A stretch of 64,000 nucleotides of DNA. Origin: Lewinellaceae bacterium. GTDB taxonomy: Bacteria; Bacteroidota; Bacteroidia; Chitinophagales; Saprospiraceae. The DNA lies in assembly GCA_020636435.1 (NCBI GenBank), contig JACJXX010000002.1, positions 1,364,001 through 1,428,000 of the forward strand, written 5' to 3'. The notes under the pieces were generated by a model. The model had not been told where the DNA came from and made no database searches. It saw only the letters and a list, made by a program, of their open reading frames with translations. The translations under genes and the position numbers were made by a program. Position 1 is the stretch's first letter. Each line of letters begins with the position of its first letter. Positions 1 through 7,382 of the stretch are shown piece after piece.

Positions 1-130
1 GGGGCAGTAATTTTTGTGCCAGGCAAGGCGCGAAGAATGAGGATAGCCAAAGCTACCTGAGTGATGAGCAACGCCGCATGGCGCAAAAAGGACAAGCCAG
101 AATGGACAGTTTATTCTTTCGTCGTGCCTA
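1..130. repeat. Long-hairpin repeat, copy 1 (cut by window edge)
   Basis: This matches the inverted copy at 49865-50030 with only a few differences, so it is a genuine dispersed repeat. The core runs from GCCAGGCAAGGCGCGA to GCAACGCCGCATGGC, is flanked by self-complementary TTTTTGTGCCA and TGGCGCAAAAA, and the right arm ends in TTCTTTCGTCGTGCC. The left arm lies outside the window. No ORF is conserved in it. It could be a MITE-like element or a structured RNA; the sequence alone does not decide. Confidence 0.75.
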
Positions 131-292
131 AGTAACGGGCAAATAATAAGGTTTCGAAATATGCCGCCGCTATTTTGTTGCCAGACGAGGCGCGATGAGG
201 GAGCATAGCCGGAGGTTACGTAACTGAAGAGCAACGACGTATGGCGGCAAAAGAGCAAGGCAGAATCGAAAGGTTATTATTTAACCGTTACT
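131..292. repeat. Long-hairpin repeat, copy 2, complete
   Basis: A 162-bp element directly abutting copy 1. Its ends are about 34-bp imperfect terminal inverted repeats: AGTAACGGGCAAATAATAAG at 131-150 mirrors the sequence ending in TTAACCGTTACT at 292. Inside lies the same core as copy 1 (GCCAGACGAGGCGCGA to GCAACGACGTATGGC) with an inner stem TTTTGTTGCCA / TGGCGGCAAAA. The arms differ from copy 1 but remain self-complementary, which suggests the fold rather than the arm sequence is conserved. Confidence 0.75.
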
Positions 293-306
293 AAACATGC
301 TCACCC

Positions 307-558
307 ATGTACCCTTACAAAGTAGAATACATTTATGCTTCTTCCGAGAAGAGGAAGTGGTATCAATCCAAAGGCCCGGTTGACGCCTGGACTTTAGCCA
401 AAGAACTGGAAGCTCTTCTGGTGGAATCTCATTCGAAGGGTTACGAATTGGCCAACATCACCCCCATCCTGACCCATGAGATGGTGCAAGCCAGCTATCC
501 GGCTACCCGGACGGACGGGCTGATGGTCACTTTCCGAAAGGCAGAGACAATGGAATAA
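307..558 (+). CDS. Small DUF4177-like protein upstream of proB
   Basis: An 83-residue soluble protein without signal peptide or membrane segment. It starts with an aromatic beta strand (MYPYKVEYIY), has a central helix (AKELEALLVESHSKGYELAN) and ends in a strand (DGLMVTFRK), resembling the compact beta-alpha-beta layout of DUF4177-type proteins; this is a resemblance by eye, not a proven match. Its stop overlaps the proB start as TAATG, so the two are probably co-transcribed and translationally coupled. The function is unknown and no link to proline synthesis is demonstrated. ATG 307 follows the upstream hairpin repeats by only 14 bp. Confidence 0.7.
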   Translation: MYPYKVEYIYASSEKRKWYQSKGPVDAWTLAKELEALLVESHSKGYELANITPILTHEMVQASYPATRTDGLMVTFRKAETME

Positions 559-1637
559 TGATGCCCGAGTTTCGAAAAATTGTGGTCAAAGTAGGCACCA
601 ACGTGCTGGCGCGGGAAGACGGTTTGCTGGACATCACCAGCATCAGCCACCTGGTGGATCAGATAGCCGCCCTCAAGCAGGCGGGCACGGAGGTGATCCT
701 GGTGTCCTCCGGGGCGGTGGGGGCCGGCCGCAGCCTGTTCGAAGTACCGGAAGGCATGAGCAAAGTCGTGCGGCGGCAGGTGCTTTCCGCCATCGGCCAG
801 GTGCGGCTGATGGAAATTTACCGCCAGCTGTTTGCCAATCATGGCCTGTTCTGCGCCCAGGTGCTGGCCACTAAAGCAGATTTCCAGGGGCACACCCACT
901 ACAACAACATGAAGAACTGCTTCTTTGCCCTGCTGCGCGACAAGGTGGCGCCCATCGTCAACGAGAATGACGTCGTCTCTGTAAGCGAATTGATGTTTAC
1001 GGACAACGACGAGCTGGCCGGCCTGGTGGCCGCCATGACCAATGCTGATGCCCTCGTCATTCTCAGCAGCGTAGACGGGCTGCTCTCCGCTCCCCCGGGC
1101 GAGCCGGGCAGCGAGATCATCCGCGAAATAGCCTGCGATGACAAACAGTGGCTGAGGGCCATAACGCCTTCCCGGTCTTCCTTTGGGCGGGGCGGCATGC
1201 ACACCAAGTTCCGCATCGCCCAGAAAGCCGCCAAAGTAGGCATCACCACCATCATTGCCAACGGGCGGCGCGCCAACATCCTGCCCGATATTATGAAAGG
1301 CGATTTTGTCGGCACCCGATTCCTGCCTGCCGAGTCGCTTTCCAATGTAAAGAAAAGGCTGGCCTACCACGCGTCGGAAAGCAAGGCCGCCATCCACATC
1401 AACGCCGGGGCGGAAGCAGCCCTGTGTTCACCCGACAAGGCATCCAGCTTGTTGCCGGTGGGCATCACCCGCATCGAGGGGGATTTCCAGAAAGGGGACA
1501 TCGTCCGGATTTTCAACGCCCAGGGCCAGCCCATCGGCCTGGGGCAGGCGCAGTACGGGGCGGAGACGGCCCGGCAGTATATGGGGCAGCAGGGGAAAAG
1601 GGCGCTGGTGCATTATGACTACCTGTATATAGAATGA
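558..1637 (+). CDS. proB: Glutamate 5-kinase
   Basis: Phosphorylates L-glutamate to gamma-glutamyl phosphate, the first committed step of proline synthesis, in the cytoplasm. The 359 residues match the full-length two-domain form. The amino-acid kinase domain (about 1-255) shows KVGTNVL near the start, VSSGAVGAGR around residue 50, VNENDVVSV and the FTDNDELA segment around 130-155. A C-terminal PUA domain (about 272-359) contains INAGAEAAL and GITRIEGDFQKGDIVRI. The start overlaps the preceding stop (TAATG); a second ATG follows at 561. The partner enzyme ProA is 19 kb away at 20210-21484 rather than in an operon. Feedback by proline is usual for the family but cannot be read here. Confidence 0.97.
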   Translation: MMPEFRKIVVKVGTNVLAREDGLLDITSISHLVDQIAALKQAGTEVILVSSGAVGAGRSLFEVPEGMSKVVRRQVLSAIGQVRLMEIYRQLFANHGLFCAQVLATKADFQGHTHYNNMKNCFFALLRDKVAPIVNENDVVSVSELMFTDNDELAGLVAAMTNADALVILSSVDGLLSAPPGEPGSEIIREIACDDKQWLRAITPSRSSFGRGGMHTKFRIAQKAAKVGITTIIANGRRANILPDIMKGDFVGTRFLPAESLSNVKKRLAYHASESKAAIHINAGAEAALCSPDKASSLLPVGITRIEGDFQKGDIVRIFNAQGQPIGLGQAQYGAETARQYMGQQGKRALVHYDYLYIE

Positions 1638-1649
1638 GGGGCATTTGAT

Positions 1650-2762
1650 GGAACGCGGGTTTGCGCGGATAGGCGCTTCAAAATGGGACGCGGGTTTGCG
1701 CGGGTGCGGCGGGTTTGCGCGGATAGGCGCTTCAAAATGGGACGCGGGTTTGCGCGGGTGCGGCGGGTTTGCGCGGATAGGCGCTTCAAAATGGGACGCG
1801 GGTTTGCGCGGGTGCGGCGGGTTTGCGCGGATAGGCGCTTTAAAATGGAACGCGGGTTTGCGCGGGTGCGGCGGATCTGCGCGGATAGGCGCTTTAAAAT
1901 GGAACGCGGGTTTGCGCGGGCGCGGCGGGTTTGCGCGGATAGGCGCTTCAAAATGGAACGTGGGTTTGCGCGGATAGGCGGGTTTGCGCGGATAGGCGCT
2001 TCAAAATGGGACGCGGGTTTGCGCGGATGCGGCGGGTTTGCGCGGGTAGGCGCTTCAAAATGGGACGCGGGTTTGCGCGGGCGCGGCGGGTTTGCGCGGA
2101 TAGGCGCTTCAAAATGGGACGCGGGTTTGCGCGGGCGCGGCGGGTTTGCGCGGATAGGCGCTTCAAAATGGGACGCGGGTTTGCGCGGGCGCGGCGGATC
2201 TGCGCGGGTAGGCGCTTTAAAATGGAACGCGGGTTTGCGCGGGCGCGGCGGGTTTGCGCGGGTAGGCGCTTTAAAATGGGACGCGGGTTTGCGCGGGTGC
2301 GGCGGATCTGCGCGGGTAGGGGCTTCAAAATGGGACGCGGGTTTGCGCGGGCGCGGCGGATCTGCGCGGATAGGCGCTTTAAAATGGAACGCGGGTTTGC
2401 GCGGGTAGGCGCTTCAAAATGGAACGCGGGTTTGCGCGGGTGCGGCGGGTTTGCGCGGGTAGGCGCTTCAAAATGGGACGCGGGTTTGCGCGGGCGCGGC
2501 GGGTTTGCGCGGATAGGCGCTTTAAAATGGGACGCGGGTTTGCGCGGGCGCGGCGGGTTTGCGCGGGTAGGCGCTTCAAAATGGAACGCGGGTTTGCGCG
2601 GATAGGCGGGTTTGCGCGGGTAGGCGCTTCAAAATGGAACGCGGGTTTGCGCGGGCGCGGCGGGTTTGCGCGGATAGGCGCGGATAGGCGCGGATAGGCA
2701 CTTCAAAATGGAACGCGGGTTTGCGCGGGCGCGGCGGGTTTGCGCGGGTAGGCGCTTCAAAC
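1650..2762. repeat. 54-bp minisatellite, about 20 units
   Basis: Head-to-tail array with a 54-bp unit of the form GGGACGCGGGTTTGCGCGGG - (T/C)GCGGCGGGTTTGCGCGG - (A/G)TAGGCGCTTCAAAAT. Units differ at a few recurring positions (GGGACG/GGAACG, GGATCT/GGGTTT, TTCAAA/TTTAAA), and some are shortened, for example near 1970, 2400 and 2600. The array ends in several GGATAGGCGC steps near 2675-2700. The unit length is a multiple of three, so long open frames appear on both strands; these look like by-products. It lies between the convergent ends of proB and the lipoprotein gene. Single degenerate units of the same kind occur at 43031-43078 and 55226-55277. Confidence 0.95.
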
Positions 2763-2857
2763 CTGCGCCAACCCGCTACATCAGCGCATACCCGCGTTCT
2801 ATCGTTTCCTGGGCAGCTCCCGCCATTCCTGTAAATCCGGCCCTCCTGTCATCCTGC

Positions 2858-3313
2858 CTACTGATGATACGCCTGGTTGTGCGCCAGCGCCCCGCCACAC
2901 TGCGGGCAGGTGCCGGCGGAAGCGCTGCCGCCTGCACAACCACTCGGGCAGGTGTAGTGGTAAATGCCCGCTGCGTTTTGAGCCGGCAATTCCGGCTGTT
3001 GCTGCTGGATCATAGTGTTGGGGTCGCCGGCATTCCCCTGGTTGTGGAAGGCAGCGTTGTGCACATAGGCCGTGCCGCAAACCGGGCAGTTGCCGGCTGA
3101 AGGGCCGCCGCTGCCCGCGCAGTTGTTGGGGCAGGTGTAGTGCTGTACGCCGGCCGGAGCGGCAGCGGTGGTGCCGGTGTTCATATTGATATTGGGCGGC
3201 GGAGTAACTTGCACGGGCTGCGGGGCCGTCGTCACCGGTTTTTTCTCGCTGTTGGAGCAGGCAAAAAACAAGCCCATGATAAGCATAAGGAGGATAGTAG
3301 TGCTAAATTTCAT
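2858..3313 (-). CDS. Lipoprotein with two zinc-ribbon-like repeats
   Basis: A 151-residue predicted lipoprotein. The start is set at the internal ATG 3313 (MKFSTTILLMLIMGLFFACS), which gives a lipoprotein signal with cysteine in the lipobox LFFAC; an upstream in-frame ATG at 3343 would add ten residues before it. A Pro/Thr/Gln-rich linker is followed by two copies of a Cys4 module, HYTCPNNCAGS-x-GNCPVCG and HYTCPSGCAGG-x-GTCPQCG. These resemble the YTCP...CPxCG heavy-metal-binding or zinc-ribbon repeats found in copper-efflux lipoproteins. Metal binding is inferred; the metal is unknown. It is convergent with proB across the minisatellite. Confidence 0.75.
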   Translation of the reverse strand: MKFSTTILLMLIMGLFFACSNSEKKPVTTAPQPVQVTPPPNINMNTGTTAAAPAGVQHYTCPNNCAGSGGPSAGNCPVCGTAYVHNAAFHNQGNAGDPNTMIQQQQPELPAQNAAGIYHYTCPSGCAGGSASAGTCPQCGGALAHNQAYHQ

Positions 3314-3367
3314 GTTCGGTTGTTGTCGTGATGAAAAGTCCAAAATTAGGGATTTTATCGGGAAAAG

Positions 3368-4951
3368 TTATAAAGAATAATCCTTGCGCATCTGCTCCAC
3401 TCTGGCGATGATTTCTTCGACGGTTTCTTTGATTTCCGGCGGCATGCGCAGGTATTCCGTGGGGTATTCGTCCTGCATATAATGCATCAATGCGTACCAA
3501 AGGGGCTTGAAGCGGTCTTTGAGCTGGAATTCCCGGCCCTTTTCGCCGATGAAGTAGTCGTAGAGGAAGGGGTATTCTTGCTTTGCTAGGAGTAGAAGGT
3601 GGAATTGAAACTGGTCGTCGTCTTCCAACAAGTATTCATCAGCATACAGGAAGGTCAGGCCGAGGGCTTTGGCGCGTTCTGATTGGTCGTTCCAAAGCAG
3701 AGATTTTGCCCTTGTGGACAACTGCTCCTCATCGCACCACTGCTCCAGAAAGCGGACCAGCCAGAGCACCCGTTTTTTATCGCCCCGCCGGGCCATGCGC
3801 ATCAGGTACCAAATGTTGAAAAAGCGATCGTGCAGCAGGTAAAGGTGGTTTTTGGTGTTGGTCCGCTGAATATCTACCAGGTTGTTCTGTTTGAGCTGTT
3901 TGAGCTGGGCAGAGACCAGCTTGCTGCTCAGGCGGGTTTTTTGGGCCACTTCTTTGGCCGACACGGCGTCCCAGCTATGGGCTAGGGCGTTGATGATCTC
4001 CTGCTGCTGGGGCTTGAGGTCGTCCATCCGATGCTTGTAAAGGGGGGTGACGCTGTCGAGGACGCGCTCCAGGTCGGTAAAGGCGTCGCCGTTCTTGTCG
4101 TCTACAAAAATCTCAAAGAGCAGGACAATCGTGCGCGGAATGCCACCGGTCAGGCGGCGCAGGGTTTCTATACGCCCGGGCTGCTTTTCCAGTATTTCCT
4201 TCACCGGATTCTGTGGATAGTGTTCTCCCAGATGTAGCAAAAAAGTTTCTGTTTCTCTTCGGTCCAATCCGTTCAGTTGCTCGATCTTAAACAGCTCATA
4301 AAAAGGGTCGCCGTATTTGAAGAAAGATTCGGCCGCCACCGAGCTTCCAGCAATAATTCTAAGGTCCGGGCAGGTCGTTAATACTTCCCGCAGGCGCTGT
4401 TTCTCCTGTTTGTTGAAGCGCTGGAACATGTCGCCAAAGTTGTCGATGAAGAGCAAGAGTTTCTTTTGCTGTTGCCTGAGGGTACGAAGCAATAGTTCAA
4501 AAGCCGTTTTCTCATATTTGACGGAATCCGGTTCCAGTTCATAAGCCCGGTCCATCTGATCGTACAGGCCGGCAAAGGCAGTATCTTTTTGCTCGAGGTA
4601 CTGCGCAACCGTTTCCCAAAACTTAAAAAGGCGGGTAATGCCATACTCCTCCTCATTGAACACAATGGGCAGTAACCAGCTGTTCAGTTCCGGGTCGTTT
4701 TCCACCTCATAAGCCAGCCGCAGCAGCAGGGTAGTCTTTCCCATCCCCCTCAGGCCGACGATAAGTACCGGCTGCTCGGGGTGCTCCATCCGGGATGATT
4801 TGACGTCTGCAAAGAGCTTTTCGAATTTTTTAATCCGCACCACAAACATGCGGATGAGCTGCTCCTTGGGCAGGAGGTCAGGATTGTAGATGCTGGCAAT
4901 AGTGCGTTTGGGAACGCCAGGAGTTATTGCGGATTCTTTTTGTCCCACCAT
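3368..4951 (-). CDS. STAND-like P-loop ATPase with winged-helix region
   Basis: A 527-residue P-loop ATPase. Walker A is GLRGMGKTT near residue 70, Walker B KLLLFIDNFGD near 165, followed by a sensor-like segment (LRIIAGSSVAAES). The mid region (about 310-365: QEIINALAHSWDAVSAKEVA and KLVSAQLKQLKQNNLV) looks like a winged helix, as in archaeal-type and STAND NTPases; the C-terminus is an all-helical domain of unknown role. ATG 4951 lies 25 bp inside the ancestral reading frame of the upstream ATPase gene (old stop near 4924), so the pair was probably translationally coupled. Function is not known; related proteins are often considered stress or defence ATPases, which is inference here. Confidence 0.8.
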   Translation of the reverse strand: MVGQKESAITPGVPKRTIASIYNPDLLPKEQLIRMFVVRIKKFEKLFADVKSSRMEHPEQPVLIVGLRGMGKTTLLLRLAYEVENDPELNSWLLPIVFNEEEYGITRLFKFWETVAQYLEQKDTAFAGLYDQMDRAYELEPDSVKYEKTAFELLLRTLRQQQKKLLLFIDNFGDMFQRFNKQEKQRLREVLTTCPDLRIIAGSSVAAESFFKYGDPFYELFKIEQLNGLDRRETETFLLHLGEHYPQNPVKEILEKQPGRIETLRRLTGGIPRTIVLLFEIFVDDKNGDAFTDLERVLDSVTPLYKHRMDDLKPQQQEIINALAHSWDAVSAKEVAQKTRLSSKLVSAQLKQLKQNNLVDIQRTNTKNHLYLLHDRFFNIWYLMRMARRGDKKRVLWLVRFLEQWCDEEQLSTRAKSLLWNDQSERAKALGLTFLYADEYLLEDDDQFQFHLLLLAKQEYPFLYDYFIGEKGREFQLKDRFKPLWYALMHYMQDEYPTEYLRMPPEIKETVEEIIARVEQMRKDYSL

Positions 4952-5777
4952 TGTTGTAAAAGGTATGAGTTGAAACGATATATTTTTTGAGTTGGGTCGA
5001 AGTGGATGTAACCATCATATTCAGCAGATGATCAATCGTGGCCGGGGAATACTGAACCTGATAATTATCCAGTAGGGTTTGAGTAAATTTCCTGGCTTCC
5101 TCCTGGCTAAAAGGAGGAATATCGATGACGTTCAGATCATTGATGACGCTGGTGGAGGTCAGTTTTTTGACCACCGATGGCAAACCGATTGAACCGGTAT
5201 ATAAAAAACGAATCCCCTGATCTGCTTTCTGTCTTTGCTCGCGGTTCAGCCGTAAAAACCGGATCGCCTCTTCCGACCCGTGGGTTACTTTGATATTTTC
5301 AACCGTTTGAGGAAACTCGTCGATCATTATGGTCAATGTACCCTCTTCCTGGTCGTATTCCTGAGTCAATTTTTCGAAGGATGCATGGAAAGTTTCCTCT
5401 TTTTTTCGCTCCATGTCCACCTCTACCCAGGGGAACTTTATCCGTTCTATCCTCCCGATGACCTGTTTGACTAGGCTGGCAATATTCTCCTTCTTCTTCG
5501 CCAGTTGGCCGATGGCCGGGCTTTTCAGCACTTCTTCCAGCAATCGCTGAAAAAACTCTTCCGAACTGTGCGCCGACTCCGTAATGACGTAAACAAAATG
5601 GTAGCCTTTCCTGGGGTTGTCTTCCAGAAACCGCATGATCGAAGTTTTTCCAACCCGGCGCGGAGCAGCCAAAAAGATGTGGGCACCTCCATCGAGGCGG
5701 CGGTAAACCCGGTTGATGATGCCATCCCGTGGGAAGAAATCCTGGCCACGGGGGGTCTGGCCTACGATATTTTTCAT
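4878..5777 (-). pseudogene. AAA ATPase with internal deletion and frameshift
   Basis: Residues 1 to about 250 are an intact ATPase core: MKNIVGQTPRG, Walker A APRRVGKTS near 43, Walker B LTIMIDEFPQ near 150, and YTGSIGLPS near 195. After HLLNMM (near 5025) the open frame reads an unrelated low-quality tail of about 47 residues. In the neighbouring frame the expected C-terminus is still present: EYDGYIHFDPTQKIYRFN then SYLLQQWWDKKNPQ and a stop at 4924-4926. The family normally has roughly 80-100 more residues between these parts. I read this as an internal deletion that also shifted frame. The truncated protein may still be made, so decay versus domain loss is undecided. Confidence 0.75.
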
Positions 5778-5834
5778 TTGGCAATTGTTTAATTGTCAAA
5801 TGCAAATTTAGTTAACAATTATCTAATTGTCAAC
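5778..5834 (-). promoter_or_regulatory. Promoter with two palindromic operator-like sites
   Basis: Upstream of the ATPase gene that starts at 5777. On the minus strand the Bacteroidota -7 box TAAATTTG lies at 5803-5810 and TTG at 5831-5833, 20 bases apart. Two AT-rich near-palindromes flank the -7 box: GTTGACAATTA / TAATTGTTAAC at 5811-5834 and TTGACAATT / CAATTGCCAA at 5778-5799. Placement over -33 and just downstream of the start point fits repression, perhaps autogenous; the regulator is unknown. Confidence 0.65.
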
Positions 5835-5922
5835 TTTGAACTAAAATAATTATACTTGTGGCTTAGACATCAACAATCCGAACAATTAGGCCATTCAACA
5901 AATTAACGCGCTAGCTTGCCCC

Positions 5923-7002
5923 TCACCCCATAAACCGCCCCACCAACCGGTGAAAATGGTGCACACACTTTTCCATAGAAGGCGAAAATCGCCCCTGCCG
6001 GTAAAAGCGGGAACGGATGCCTACCTGCACGCTTTCCACCACTGCCTCATCTTCCAGTTCCGTCTGGTCGATGCGGTTGACGGTGCGGCGGTGGGCCTGC
6101 CCCTGGAAGGCGTAAGTTCGAAAGCGCACGCGGGTACGAGCCGGGCCAAGCGGTTCCACCACGTTGAGCGACAAGCCCCAGGGGTAGAAGTTGAACATCA
6201 GGTTGGGAAAAAGCCAGAAGTAGTAAGCATAGATGCGGCGGCCGTGGTCGGGGTGCCCGTCAGGGATGTCGAAACAGGGCTCGCCTTCTTTGGCGATGCC
6301 GGCCTGCAGGTTGCAGTAAGGGAAGAGTTCGTAATCGTAGTTGCCAAAGTCCAGCGCAGCATTCAGGCCGGGGTGCACGAAAGGCACGTGAAAGCCCTCC
6401 AGGTAGTTGTCGCAGTACAGCGCCCAGTGGGCGTTCACCTCGTAATCCACCGAGCCTTCCTCCGTAAACTCCAGCGTATCCAGCGGCATCCAGGCGATGC
6501 GCTCGCGGATGGGGCGGGTGATGAGGCCAAAATCGGCAAAAGGAGACAGCGAGACGAAGTACAGGCCGAGCCATTCTTCCAGCGCCACGCTGGCCAAATT
6601 GTCGGCTTCAGTGGGGAAATTCTCCGCCTGCTGAAATGCCGGCATCCTCTGGAAGGAGCCGTCCAGGGCAAAGCAGCGGCCGTGGTAGCCGCAGGTGAGC
6701 TGGCGCGCCTTGCCCGGCTGTTCTACAATGACCTTGCCCCGGTGGGTGCATACATTGGACAGGCAGCGGGCGTGGCCATCCGCATCCCGGACGAGCAGCA
6801 AAGGTTCGTCCAATACGCCGGGAAGCAAGGTGAAGGGGCATACATTGGTTTCTTCGTTCAACACCCTGGCATCGGCCGCATACTGCCAGGTGCTTGCGAA
6901 AATCTTTTCTTTGGACAATTCAAAAAAGGAAGCATCCTCATAAAAGGAGGCGGGAAGGGTTGTAGCCCTGCGGATGTCCGGATCGATTTGGAAGGGCTTC
7001 AT
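5923..7002 (-). CDS. Rieske non-haem iron oxygenase, alpha subunit
   Basis: A 359-residue ring-hydroxylating-type oxygenase. The Rieske 2Fe-2S ligands are C85 and H87 (CTHRG) and C104 and H107 (CGYHGRC). The catalytic mononuclear iron site is formed by H205 and H210 in NYLEGFHVPFVHPGL, with D318 (ELEDEAVVESVQ) as probable third ligand. The chosen ATG 7002 is preferred over the in-frame TTG at 7020. No ferredoxin, reductase or beta-subunit gene is adjacent, so the electron donor is elsewhere. Length and motifs fit the single-subunit group that includes choline monooxygenase and betaine or carnitine demethylases; the substrate cannot be read from sequence. Confidence 0.9.
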   Translation of the reverse strand: MKPFQIDPDIRRATTLPASFYEDASFFELSKEKIFASTWQYAADARVLNEETNVCPFTLLPGVLDEPLLLVRDADGHARCLSNVCTHRGKVIVEQPGKARQLTCGYHGRCFALDGSFQRMPAFQQAENFPTEADNLASVALEEWLGLYFVSLSPFADFGLITRPIRERIAWMPLDTLEFTEEGSVDYEVNAHWALYCDNYLEGFHVPFVHPGLNAALDFGNYDYELFPYCNLQAGIAKEGEPCFDIPDGHPDHGRRIYAYYFWLFPNLMFNFYPWGLSLNVVEPLGPARTRVRFRTYAFQGQAHRRTVNRIDQTELEDEAVVESVQVGIRSRFYRQGRFSPSMEKCVHHFHRLVGRFMG

Positions 7003-7382
7003 AGCAGGAGTTTTCCGCAAGATAAGTAGATGGGCACAATTAATTTAAATTTAAACCGGGCTCAAGTCGGAGCGCAATGGAACACGAGCGGAGCGACTGA
7101 TGGAATGAAATGGAATAAATTGCACCCCGACAGCCCGGTCTCGGGCGCCAATTTCCTATTGGCGCGCGAGTTTTCCCAACTTAAATTAAATCTGTCCAGT
7201 TACTTAGTTCTACTTTGTTACTTTAAGAACAGCCGCGTAGCGGCGACAGGTCATAGCAGGGGGTAGGCAAGCTCCGTAGGAGCGGCAGAATGGGAATAAA
7301 TGGGCTTTCTGTCGCTCCTACAGAGCTTAATAACCCTCAATTTTAAAGTGACAAAGTAGTATTAGGGCTTGCGATTCCTCAA
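7003..7382. repeat. Intergenic region with two dispersed repeats
   Basis: No gene is supported here. At 7060-7137 lies a repeat beginning GTCGGAGCGCAATGGAACAC and ending TTGCACCCCGACA, nearly the same as 43194-43256. At 7270-7327 an inverted repeat, AAGCTCCGTAGGAGCGGCAG against CTGTCGCTCCTACAGAGCTT, forms a long hairpin and may end transcription. The short ORF spanning these repeats has no family features. Confidence 0.7.

Noticed and set aside
495..1397. 300-codon ORF opposite proB
   Set aside because: A shadow of proB codon bias; similar antisense frames lie opposite most GC-rich genes here (for example 29962-31971, 34958-38971 and 47284-49812).
1619..2697. Long repetitive ORFs on both strands (peptides such as ILKRLSAQTRRARANPRP)
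   Set aside because: They follow from a stop-free 54-bp tandem repeat; they overlap each other on both strands and lack start context or family features.
1650..2762. CRISPR array
   Set aside because: The units are contiguous with no unique spacers and no cas genes.
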